Below, one piece after another: positions 7,512-14,519 of a stretch of DNA of 64,000 nt (position 1 is its first letter; every line of letters starts with the position of its first letter). The position numbers were made by a program, and so were the translations under genes. The notes below the pieces were generated by a model. That model was not told the origin of the DNA. It worked only from the letters and a program-made list of their open reading frames with translations, and did no database searches. This DNA is from Micromonospora zingiberis (GTDB taxonomy: Bacteria > Actinomycetota > Actinomycetes > Mycobacteriales > Micromonosporaceae), in assembly GCF_004331455.1 (NCBI RefSeq), contig NZ_SJJR01000022.1, positions 1 through 64,000 of the forward strand. Direction: 5' to 3'.

Positions 7512-8523
7512 GGTTGCAGCTCACTGCAACGATCAACTGCCCCTCCGCGTGCCGTCGACCGACAAACCCTGGCCCTGGCCTGCTCGGCTTGCCTGGGTCG
7601 GCGGTGGACGGGATGAAATCCGGCAACCATCACCCCCCACGACCGCAACCGTTCGGCAACTCGGACAGATCGACTAGTCGGCTTTCGTGTTGCGGACCTC
7701 GCCCCGGCGGACACCGCCACAGCGGCGCAGTTGACCCAACCTCGCCCGACACCAACCCGGCCCCTGGCGGCGAAGGCGGCCACCAACGGTCACCCCTCCC
7801 CCTCCCAGGCGAGCAGTTGAACTGACCCGCACGGCTCCGGCGCCGGCTCCTGGGCGACACGCGCACGTTCGACGGCCATCGCCCCCATGCTCGGGGCTTG
7901 CCGGTCAACCCTTCCGCAACCGTTCGGCAACTGCGTCCTGAGTCGTCTGGCTCTCGCCGGATCACCCCAACCCACGCCTCGTCCTCCGCCCTCTCTCACC
8001 TCTACCTCTTCCCAACCTCGGATTCTGTGGGCGGTCGGCGTGATTCCGTTCGGCAACTCGCTCGGCCCTCGCCGTCGACCGGTCTATGCGGTTCCCGTTC
8101 TGAGACTGAATGCGTGACGGGAGAGAGGACGTTGTCGTCCTGGTCCCGGTCGACCTCCGGCACTCGTCACCGGGTCACCTTGCTGACCCAGGGAGTGACG
8201 CGCGGGGCGGGCGTGGCTTTCGGGCCGGCTGACTTTCCGCCCCGCCGCCGAAGGCGGGCGGGGCGGCGGCTCCGTCAGGAGCCGGTTACCGCGCCCGGCC
8301 CGCGCCGCGCGGAGCGCGCTTGATCTAGTACAGGCCAATTCGGCAACAGATCACAGGAAGCTACGAGCCGACCAAGGCCAATCACGACACCACCTGACAA
8401 ACCGGCGCCCGTGCATCCCAACGGACCGAGCAATCCGCGACCCGTAGCGGCGTCGTCGGATACGAGCTGCCTGCCCGGACCCGCGCGCTGTCGTTCCCTG
8501 GGGTCGTCTTCCGCTGAGTCCGA
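7512..8523. other. gene-free 1-kb region of element II with repeated motifs
   Basis: No convincing gene on either strand; the ORFs present are proline/arginine-rich shadows. The 19-mer CCGCAACCGTTCGGCAACT occurs at 7643-7661 and 7914-7932, with shorter relatives at 8044-8063 (TTCCGTTCGGCAACTCG) and 8338-8347 (ATTCGGCAAC). A GC-rich imperfect hairpin lies at about 8236-8272. These spaced copies may be binding sites for an element-encoded protein or relics of an origin. Confidence 0.4.
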
Positions 8524-9879
8524 GTGCTCTGCCGCCAGCTACCTGCCGGCCCGCCTACCGCCTCTTCCACCACTCGATACCCGTCACCGCAACCGGCGTC
8601 AACTCGTGGACGCCACCGGACGTGCATCGCCCAAGACGTGGCGGTGAATCACCTCAGCCGCTGCGGGCGGGGATATCTCGGCGGTGTTCAGAAAGAGATC
8701 ACGCTGGGCCAGTGGTTCGGTGTCGTCCCATGCCCGCAGACGTGCGGTCGTGTCACCCGTGCGGCCTCTTTCCTGGCCGAGACGGAATCCGCTATCAGTC
8801 GTGGTGGATACGTTGACCCGCACGCCGGTCGGCTGCTGTTCGGGAAGTACGCCGAGCGGTGGAGGGAGTCGCGCAACGACGAACTGACCACGAGGGCACG
8901 GGACGCCTCGATCCTTCGGACGCACGTGCTTCCGCGCTGGTCGGATGTGCCGCTGTTCCGGATCGATCATCTGGCGGTTCAATCCTGGGTGACCGAACTG
9001 AGCGGCCGACGGTCGCCCGCCACTGTTGCGGAGTGCTTCCGCTTGCTCTCCTCGGTCCTTCGCGCTGCCGTCCGTGATCGGCTGATCGGCGCCAACCCGT
9101 GCGAGGGCGTGAAGGTTCCCTCACGGCGGAAGAAGGCCACCGATGGGCACGTCCTGACCCGCGCTGATCTGGTCGGCAGGCTCCTGCCCGCAGTTCCGGA
9201 TCGATACCGCGCCCTGGTCGCGCTCGCGGGCGGCACTGGTCTGCGGTGGGGCGAGTGCACCGGGCTCCGCTGGGAAGCGCTCGACTTGGACGCGAAGACG
9301 GTTCAAGTGGTCCGGGTCGCCATCGAGGTTGCGGGCACGGTCACGATCAAGCCCTATCCGAAGTCACGGGCGGGCCGGCGCATCGTTCCGGTTCCCGACT
9401 TCGCGGTCGAACTGCTGGCGGCCCATCACGAGGCGTTCCCGGCTGGCCCACGCGGGGACGTGTTCACCAACTCGTCCGCCGGCCCACTGCGCCGGACGCT
9501 GTTCCGCGCTCGCGTCTGGCGGCCCTCGCTGGTGCGCGCCGGGCTACTCGGGGACGTTAGCCGGCTGGGCCACTTCAAGTGGCGGGCTGCCTGGGTCGAC
9601 CTGGAAGGCGTCACGTGGTCCGCCGAGTTCACCACGGAACGGGAGGCGGTCGCGCACATCGCGAAGATGGCGCCGGGCGGGCTGCGTTTCCATGACCTAC
9701 GGCACTCGTACGCGACCGAGCTGGTGTCGCGTGGCGTCCCGGTCAACGACGTCCAGGCGGTGATGGGCCATGAGAAGCCGTCGACCACGCTCAACCTCTA
9801 CACCCACCGGTCGGACGGGCGAGATCAACGCATCCGCGACGCGTTCGCTGACGATCCGCTGACTTCCAACGACGACTAG
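8524..9879 (+). CDS. int: tyrosine recombinase/integrase, element II
   Basis: Site-specific integrase; 451 residues in the longest frame. The catalytic domain is intact: Arg in GTGLRWGECTGLRW, HDLRHSYATEL (H-x2-R) and the nucleophile Tyr in LNLYTHR. A SAM-like core-binding domain precedes (YAERWRESRNDELTTRARDA). The N-terminus is uncertain: the first ~75 residues look non-homologous to the usual arm-binding domain, and GTG 8641 is an alternative start. Part of the arm-binding domain may be frameshifted or replaced, which could impair recombination. It ends 60 bp before att core C, with a strong terminator between, the usual int-att arrangement. Confidence 0.8.
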   Translation: MLCRQLPAGPPTASSTTRYPSPQPASTRGRHRTCIAQDVAVNHLSRCGRGYLGGVQKEITLGQWFGVVPCPQTCGRVTRAASFLAETESAISRGGYVDPHAGRLLFGKYAERWRESRNDELTTRARDASILRTHVLPRWSDVPLFRIDHLAVQSWVTELSGRRSPATVAECFRLLSSVLRAAVRDRLIGANPCEGVKVPSRRKKATDGHVLTRADLVGRLLPAVPDRYRALVALAGGTGLRWGECTGLRWEALDLDAKTVQVVRVAIEVAGTVTIKPYPKSRAGRRIVPVPDFAVELLAAHHEAFPAGPRGDVFTNSSAGPLRRTLFRARVWRPSLVRAGLLGDVSRLGHFKWRAAWVDLEGVTWSAEFTTEREAVAHIAKMAPGGLRFHDLRHSYATELVSRGVPVNDVQAVMGHEKPSTTLNLYTHRSDGRDQRIRDAFADDPLTSNDD

Positions 9880-9892
9880 CGATGCAATCAGC

Positions 9893-9922
9893 AAGAGGCA
9901 CCCTCGCTTGAGGGTGCCTCTT
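9893..9922 (+). terminator. intrinsic terminator after element II integrase
   Basis: Perfect inverted repeat, arms AAGAGGCACCCTC and GAGGGTGCCTCTT with loop GCTT, followed by CTTTGCTG. It is a strong GC-rich stem directly after the int stop and insulates the att region. Confidence 0.8.
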
Positions 9923-9939
9923 CTTTGCTGTTTCGATGG

Positions 9940-9982
9940 TGGGCGATACTGGGATCGAACCAGTGACCTCTTCGGTGTGAAC
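9940..9982. repeat. att core copy C (tRNA-Val 3' end)
   Basis: Identical to the 3' end of the intact tRNA-Val gene over 43 bp. Junction between element II (left) and element III (right). The sequence to its right resembles that right of core A (CTCACGGCAGGCCGGTCGG against CTCTCGGCAGGCCGGTCGG), showing that elements I and III share a left end. Confidence 0.85.
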
Positions 9983-10018
9983 TCACGGCAGGCCGGTCGG
10001 AACAGGTGTCGTGCGAGG

Positions 10019-10315
10019 TCATCCGGCCTGGTGGCGCTCGTCCCGGTCGGGTGCGGATGGCACGGTTGCTGTACTTCGCTGCTGTACTTCTGACGGCTGC
10101 CGGGTCCAGCCGATGAAGCGGCGGTGCAGGGTGCCGGCTGGTGCCCAGGGCATGTCCTCGGCAGCCTGAATGAGGTAGGCCCCGAGGTAGAGAGCCAGCG
10201 ACACCGGCGCGTCCGCGTACTCCGCACGCAGCTCCCGCCGCCGCGTCGGACACGGCCACGGCAGGTCACAGCCCCCGCAGCTCCAGATCGGCATGACCGG
10301 GCCGTGGGTGGTCAT
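10019..10315 (-). CDS. conserved element left-end protein (often labelled flavin reductase), copy 2
   Basis: 98 residues from ATG 10315, overlapping the upstream gene's stop (ATGA). Same features as the copy at 2976: CGGCDLPWPC near the N-terminus, then ELRAEYADAPVSLALYLGAY and MPWAPAGTLHRRFIGW. Substitutions between copies are mostly conservative (VEAAED to IQAAED), so both seem to have been under selection. The C-terminus again spans the TGCTGTAC boxes. No enzymatic motif visible; function unknown. Confidence 0.65.
   Translation of the reverse strand: MTTHGPVMPIWSCGGCDLPWPCPTRRRELRAEYADAPVSLALYLGAYLIQAAEDMPWAPAGTLHRRFIGWTRQPSEVQQRSTATVPSAPDRDERHQAG
10066..10090. promoter_or_regulatory. possible integrase arm-type site, element III left
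   Basis: Two perfect TGCTGTAC boxes separated by TTCGC, then TTC, about 85 bp right of att core C. Same as at 5926-5947 and close to 3023-3047; a single box lies at 17484-17491 near the other end. Symmetric placement at element ends is the basis for the call. Confidence 0.4.
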
Positions 10316-10431
10316 CGCGCACCGCCCAGAAATCGGACAACGCTCGCGTGAGCCACCCGGCAACCGACACACAAGCCGGCGAGCCCTTGAACATGCGCCG
10401 CGAGGATCACCCACTCCGATCCGCCGCTCAT
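10312..10431 (-). CDS. small cassette protein, copy 2, with internal deletion (39 aa)
   Basis: From ATG 10431 (overlapping the upstream stop as ATGA) the frame reads MSGGSEWVILAAHVQGLAG, CVGC, then jumps to a short tail ending FLGGAR and TGA, which overlaps the next ATG. Compared with the 59-residue copy at 3269-3448, the Trp-rich middle block is missing as an in-frame deletion of about 20 codons, while both overlaps are preserved. Its product may be inactive and serve only translational coupling. Confidence 0.5.
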   Translation of the reverse strand: MSGGSEWVILAAHVQGLAGLCVGCRVAHASVVRFLGGAR

Positions 10432-10637
10432 TGCTCACCCGCCTGCGGCCAGTGCCCACGATTGATCGGTATTCGGTGCCGGGCACGGCACGGCAGGTCG
10501 GCTCCGCACTGACAGATGCGCCGCCAGTGCTGCCAGGACCACACTGGCCGATGTCGGCGGGCGAGGGTCAGCGCAACGGCTAGGACGTACTCGTCGTAGG
10601 AGACCCGATTGACTGGCTCGTTGCGCGCCCGGTCCAC
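10428..10637 (-). CDS. small cassette protein with Cys motif, copy 2
   Basis: 69 residues from GTG 10637, chosen because GGAGGA lies six bases upstream; ATG 10655 in frame is an alternative. Contains VSYDEYVLAVALTLARRHRP and WSWQHWRRICQCGADLPCR, the same C-x-C-x4-C as in the copy at 3445, and a HWPQ tail. First gene of the cassette, transcribed divergently from the GntR gene. Function unknown. Confidence 0.6.
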   Translation of the reverse strand: MDRARNEPVNRVSYDEYVLAVALTLARRHRPVWSWQHWRRICQCGADLPCRARHRIPINRGHWPQAGEQ

Positions 10638-10803
10638 AAGCGTTCCTCCGGCCATGTCGAAGGGAGCACTGCCGCCTCCTTGTGCCGCAGCTACTTGAAG
10701 ACGTGGATGCCCAAGCGCGGGGGAATGCGCCGGACATCCACGTCGGCGAGGACGGCCCAACAGCGCCAACCGAGGGAATCGACTTCCCCGCCAACCTCCC
10801 ACG

Positions 10804-10815
10804 GGTAGCGTTGGG
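10804..10815. promoter_or_regulatory. conserved box upstream of element regulator
   Basis: GGTAGCGTTGGG, 55 bp before the GntR start. The same 12-mer in regulator orientation lies 57 bp before the XRE regulator of element I (5052-5063). TAGCGT could be a -10 hexamer. Conservation upstream of two unrelated regulators suggests a promoter or common operator of the element family. Confidence 0.4.
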
Positions 10816-10869
10816 TAGTCAAGGGCTGACGTAGGTGGTCTACTCGTGTTGCCAACCGAGGAGAACCAC

Positions 10870-11085
10870 GTGCCACCGCGTTACCGCTACGAGCAGATCG
10901 CCGACGACCTCGCTGGACGCATCGCATCCGGCGAGTTCCCACCGGGCTCCAAGCTGCCCAGCCGGCGAGAGCTGATCGAGCACTACGAGGTCACCGAGCC
11001 GGTGATCGATCGCGCCATGCAGGTACTACGGATCAAGGGAATGACCGAGACGCTGCCAGGGGTCGGCGTCTTCGTCGCCGAGTGA
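10870..11085 (+). CDS. GntR-family winged-helix regulator (short)
   Basis: 71 residues from GTG 10870, with GAGGAG seven bases upstream; GTG 10846 is an alternative. The whole protein is a GntR winged helix: YEQIADDLAGRIASGEFPPG, then LPSRRELIEHYEV, and IKGMTETLPGVGVFV for the wing. There is no effector domain, as is usual in small element-encoded GntR/KorA-like regulators that repress transfer or replication genes. Placed divergently to the left cassette, it likely controls it and itself. Confidence 0.8.
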   Translation: MPPRYRYEQIADDLAGRIASGEFPPGSKLPSRRELIEHYEVTEPVIDRAMQVLRIKGMTETLPGVGVFVAE

Positions 11086-11109
11086 GGCTCCTACACCCAA
11101 CCTGCTCGG

Positions 11110-11250
11110 CATGGATCCCTCGCTTGTAAGTTCTAGGCGCTTTGTCTGGCTGGATCCATGCCCGTTCCGGACCTCGGCCGCCTGTCCCTGCCCGGCTGCC
11201 TGCGGCTGTCCGTGTCCCTGCTCGTTGCTGTCACCGTTGCTGTCAACAGC
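11110..11250. other. conserved non-coding block shared with element I
   Basis: CATGGATCC (11110-11118) and GGATCCATG (11152-11160) form perfect 9-bp arms around TCGCTTGTAAGTTCTAGGCG. The inner stretch repeats 5134-5164. At 11224-11250 are two GTTGCTGTC boxes, matching 5238-5264; the spacing between the two motifs is 104 bp in both elements. There is no gene between 11086 and 11438. Candidate transfer origin, replication or regulatory site. Confidence 0.5.
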
Positions 11251-11438
11251 CACCTCTCGCCACAACCCGGATACGTGAGCGTGCCGTCTCGCTCCCGGCC
11301 GCCGCAGTCCTTAAGTGCATGCTGACGGCCAGATGGCCCAGAGGCGGTGCCAGAGGTCCGCCTCTGCTCGTCCCAGGCGAGTGTTGAATGCCGTCACGCA
11401 TCTATCTCTAATCGTCCTTGAACGCTAATCTCGGGGCC

Positions 11439-12350
11439 ATGTCAGGAGAAGCCCGCCATCTGGCAGAACTTCAAGCCAGCCGCAACCAAGCGCGTCACGC
11501 TTTCGCGTCGAAAATAGCGGATTTTAGGCGCAAGCACGGCAATGCAACAGTCGAATACCTTACTTCAGCAGCTAGGGAAAACGGGATAACTGTTCTGAAA
11601 AGCCAGGTCTCCGACATCCTTGCTGCCAGAAAAACAGTCCCCTGGGAGCTTATGCAGTTCATTCTTGAGGAAATACACAAAGTCGACCCCGCTACGCAAG
11701 GAAGCCTGGATCTTGAAGAGTGGCGGGAGGCCTACGAGCGATTTGCCGAGGCTACTCGGGACGAAAAAAACATACCGATTCAAACCAACATCTTTCAGAG
11801 CGGCCGGGACTACACGTACATTGCAGGCGGCCAGGTGGTCGTAGGGGCGACGCGGGCCACCTCGGCCGCCGCATCTGCCGAACAGAGCGGAACTCCGGAT
11901 GAGATCAGCGAATACCTGTCGGAGCTTGAAAACGAAATCACCGCTGTAGCCAAGGCGGCGCGCAGGCGGCTTGTCATCTACCGCACCTTACGCTTCGCGG
12001 CGCTTGCCGCATCCGCTGTAACGCCCGCAGTAGCCCTGCTCAACGCTGCGACGTGGATAACAGCCGGCGTGGGAACTGTCGCCTTCCTGTCAGAGGGAGC
12101 TATTCAACTAACGCGGCTAAACGAGCGTGCAGTCCTAGACACTCGGCGGGTATCGAGCCTGAGCCGCGAATTCCGCATGTACAGGACGAGCGTCGGGGAC
12201 TATGCAAGTGGGAACAATTATACTCTTCTGGTGCAGCGCATAGAGGAAATCAGGGAGAAGAACGATAACGAGCGACTTGACGTTGTGCAGCAGTCTTTTG
12301 GCGCTCATATATCGACTCCCGCGACCGATCAGATCCCGAAACGAAGCTGA
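11439..12350 (+). CDS. putative SLATT/DUF4231-type two-TM effector with N-terminal HTH-like domain
   Basis: 303 residues from ATG 11439 (TTG 11418 also possible). Residues ~10-85 resemble the XRE-like domain that precedes actinobacterial effector proteins (VSDILAARKTVPWELMQFIL). A glycine-containing linker follows (NIFQSGRDYTYIAGGQ). The C-terminal half begins EISEYLSELENEITAVAKAA, with two TM helices (about 190-210 and 213-232) and a charged tail with LSREFRMYRTSVGDY, as in SLATT domains. SLATT proteins are predicted membrane-acting effectors of nucleotide-linked conflict systems. The gene is AT-richer than its surroundings and no sensor gene is beside it. The family call is by eye. Confidence 0.55.
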   Translation: MSGEARHLAELQASRNQARHAFASKIADFRRKHGNATVEYLTSAARENGITVLKSQVSDILAARKTVPWELMQFILEEIHKVDPATQGSLDLEEWREAYERFAEATRDEKNIPIQTNIFQSGRDYTYIAGGQVVVGATRATSAAASAEQSGTPDEISEYLSELENEITAVAKAARRRLVIYRTLRFAALAASAVTPAVALLNAATWITAGVGTVAFLSEGAIQLTRLNERAVLDTRRVSSLSREFRMYRTSVGDYASGNNYTLLVQRIEEIREKNDNERLDVVQQSFGAHISTPATDQIPKRS

Positions 12351-12772
12351 GGTCCACAAATTCATCCGGATGACCCTATCAATGATGGCCTCACCTGGTG
12401 TCCGGCGAGCTGACTTATTCGTCCCGAAGGAACCACCATCCGTCGATAACCTGCACGGCTAGCAGGGCCGAGCTGACCGAACAGTCCGCCAGGGTCCACG
12501 GACGTCCGCCTCTGCTCGCATCCGTCGTCACCCAGTTCGTCATCCACCGACGGGCACCCGAGCCTTGGTCGTCACTTGGCGTTGAACTGTCGCCGGGTGC
12601 CAGGCCAATCGGGCAAAGGACACCCATTCCCTGTTGAGCGACGCGAACACCAAGCATCGACCGTTACCGTTGGGTACTGCTGGTCGACGTTCTACGGGCT
12701 GACGACGGCCTGGCCCGGCCCGAGAGCGCTCGGACTCCTCGTTTGGTCCGGACGGTACTTACATCACGTAAC
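12351..12772. other. no gene seen between SLATT-like and membrane protein genes
   Basis: About 420 bp between convergent genes. ORFs here lack coding character and no hairpin or repeat stands out. Confidence 0.5.
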
Positions 12773-13429
12773 CTACTCGGTTTGGACGCGGATGAGCGAC
12801 CTCTCCTTAGCTGCTGCTTTTTTCGAGATCCTGCGCATCACTCTCCTAAACAAGGAACGCTTCGGAGGCTTCATCGCGGTCGCCATCGGCGAAATGAGCG
12901 ATGTCAACTTTTCGTGAGCTTTTTCAGTTGCGTCCCACAACTTATCCCAGTCATCCGGCTCCATGTCCTCGTCTATCGATACCGGCACATTTGCAAGCAC
13001 GTAGGCAACCGAAAAATCCTGCTCAGCCTTCGCCACAGCATCCCAGTAGGGTGAATTTCTGTTCAGGCGACGGAGCCGAGTAGGCAGGAGTGAAATGCGG
13101 TGCATCTCAATTTGCAGCAGGTCCTCCGCCTTCCACACGTCTTCTCGCGTCAGCTTCAACATTTTGTCGAAGCCGTCATCTGCCCGGAAAGTGGGGTCCC
13201 TTTGCCATGCTCTCATTGTCAGACGCCCCCGAGCCTCAGTGCGGTAATCGAGCATCAGACGAGGAAGATTAACCTCCAAGGTGTCGGCAAATTCTCGAAT
13301 ATCTTCCTCCCAACGCTCCCTACGCCTGGTTCTAGCCTGCGCCCAAGGAACGATTACAGCCTGTACTGCGAGAGTCCCAAGGAGCGTTAGGGCCGCCCCG
13401 AGCACGACAGGCCCGATGTTGCCATCCAT
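12773..13429 (-). CDS. N-terminally membrane-anchored protein, unknown function
   Basis: 218 residues from ATG 13429; the in-frame extension to 13537 is a basic, low-complexity shadow. One TM segment near residues 5-28 (VVLGAALTLLGTLAVQAVIV) is followed by a basic stop-transfer (RTRRRERWEED) and a long helical cytoplasmic part with a basic C-terminus. Same overall plan as the 6951-7511 protein, but without clear sequence similarity. AT-richer than the chromosome. Convergent with the SLATT-like gene. Function unknown. Confidence 0.6.
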   Translation of the reverse strand: MDGNIGPVVLGAALTLLGTLAVQAVIVPWAQARTRRRERWEEDIREFADTLEVNLPRLMLDYRTEARGRLTMRAWQRDPTFRADDGFDKMLKLTREDVWKAEDLLQIEMHRISLLPTRLRRLNRNSPYWDAVAKAEQDFSVAYVLANVPVSIDEDMEPDDWDKLWDATEKAHEKLTSLISPMATAMKPPKRSLFRRVMRRISKKAAAKERSLIRVQTE

Positions 13430-14519
13430 GCCCGACAACTTAGCCGCAGCACGCATCTTCACCTGCGCCCAAAATCTGCCATCCCGTCTGCCGTCGACCC
13501 GCCCTCCTGGGGAGCGGGCCGCCGCCCGGCACGCCACGTCAAGACGGCCTTGACGCAGGTTCGGACGCTGGCGGGTCGGGCGGTGGTCTGCTCGGCTCGC
13601 CCGGGTCGTCGGCTGCCGGGATGGCCTACCGCAACCACCTACGTACCGTGACCCGACGACGGAGCCCCGGCCATCCTGGAGCCGGAGCGCCCCCGCCGGA
13701 GGCGCAGTAGCCGCAACCGCGCGACCGCCGCCAGCTCGCCGATGCGGCCGGCGTGCGCTCCCCTACGCCGCGCGGCTCGTCCGCGCGGCCCGGCCGGCTG
13801 CCGGCCCACCAGCCCCACGTACCACGGCCTGTCGTCATGCGGCGGCCCACCGGGCTTCCCGCTCTCCGCGCCAGCCGCCGGGCGTGTTGCGTGGCCGGAG
13901 TCGGAGCGCCAGCGGAGCGACGGACGCGCGCCCAGGCGGCGGCGCGTGCGGCCCGTCAAGGGCCGCCTTGATAGACGTACAGAAAGTTCTCCCACATTGG
14001 CCGGTAGCCGGTCCGGCCCCGCTCGGCACCGAGGTTCACGACGGGTTGACGAGTCGGTACCCGGTGCTACTCTGGCGGTCGTCGAGCACGCCAGTGCGCC
14101 CTTCCTGCCGGATCGCTGGGCTCGACCACGGAGATGCTGAGCGGCCTTCCTGCCGCTGATGCGGGCCAGATCCCGCCGGTTCTCGATCACCTTGGCCGCG
14201 ATGTCGGCCCGGAATCCGCTGAGTGGCCCAGCACGGTCTTTACGCCGTCACGATGGCCCGGATTCGCTCTCCTCGACGGGTGGGGCTCGCCTGCGGCAAC
14301 CCGCCGGATGCCGACCTCCAGGCACCCCACCCGTCCCGGCCCCACCCAGCACGGCAACCGGAAGGACCACACCTCAACGGCGGTCAGCCAGACCCGCCCT
14401 CCGGCGTCAGCCGCCCTCCACGGCGGTGCCAGAAGACACCACGAACACCACCGACGGACAGCGTTCGCGACCGGTGGCAGTTCGTCGCCCGTCCCTGCCA
14501 CCCGCCCTGAGGAGAGACC
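13430..14519. other. gene-free 1.1-kb region upstream of rep
   Basis: Only GC-rich shadow ORFs; no gene supported. It would normally hold the transfer genes of an AICE, which are absent. Two dyads lie here: CGTCAAG-ACGGC-CTTGACG at 13537-13555, and 13954-13977 (GTCAAG, GGCCGC, CTTGATAGACG). A third relative is inside rep at 15745-15761. Confidence 0.5.
13954..13977. other. possible double-strand origin (Rep nick region)
   Basis: GTCAAG and CTTGAT flank GGCCGC, giving a small hairpin that ends in CTTGATAGACG. CTTGATA is the nick-site core of the pC194/pUB110 rolling-circle group, to which actinobacterial RepSA proteins are related. The site is 540 bp upstream of rep. Inference only; sequence resemblance is short. 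Confidence 0.25.

Larger units (their letters stand above)
5997..9982. mobile_element. Element II: integrase-bearing element at tRNA-Val
   Basis: About 3.9 kb between att cores B and C. It carries a tyrosine integrase adjacent to core C, two AT-richer genes of unknown function and a 1-kb gene-free region with repeated motifs. No rep, xis or transfer gene is seen. Its integrase differs from that of elements I and III although it uses the same target, so it is an independent arrival. Confidence 0.7.

Noticed and set aside
2897-9982. Three further tRNA-Val genes at 2897, 5997 and 9940
   Set aside because: Only the 3' part up to the anticodon loop is present; the 5' acceptor strand and D-arm are missing, so they are att core copies and not tRNA genes.
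13639-14190. Possible gene on the minus strand upstream of rep
   Set aside because: Arg/Gly/Pro-rich composition without any motif; overlapping open frames on both strands indicate non-coding GC-rich DNA.
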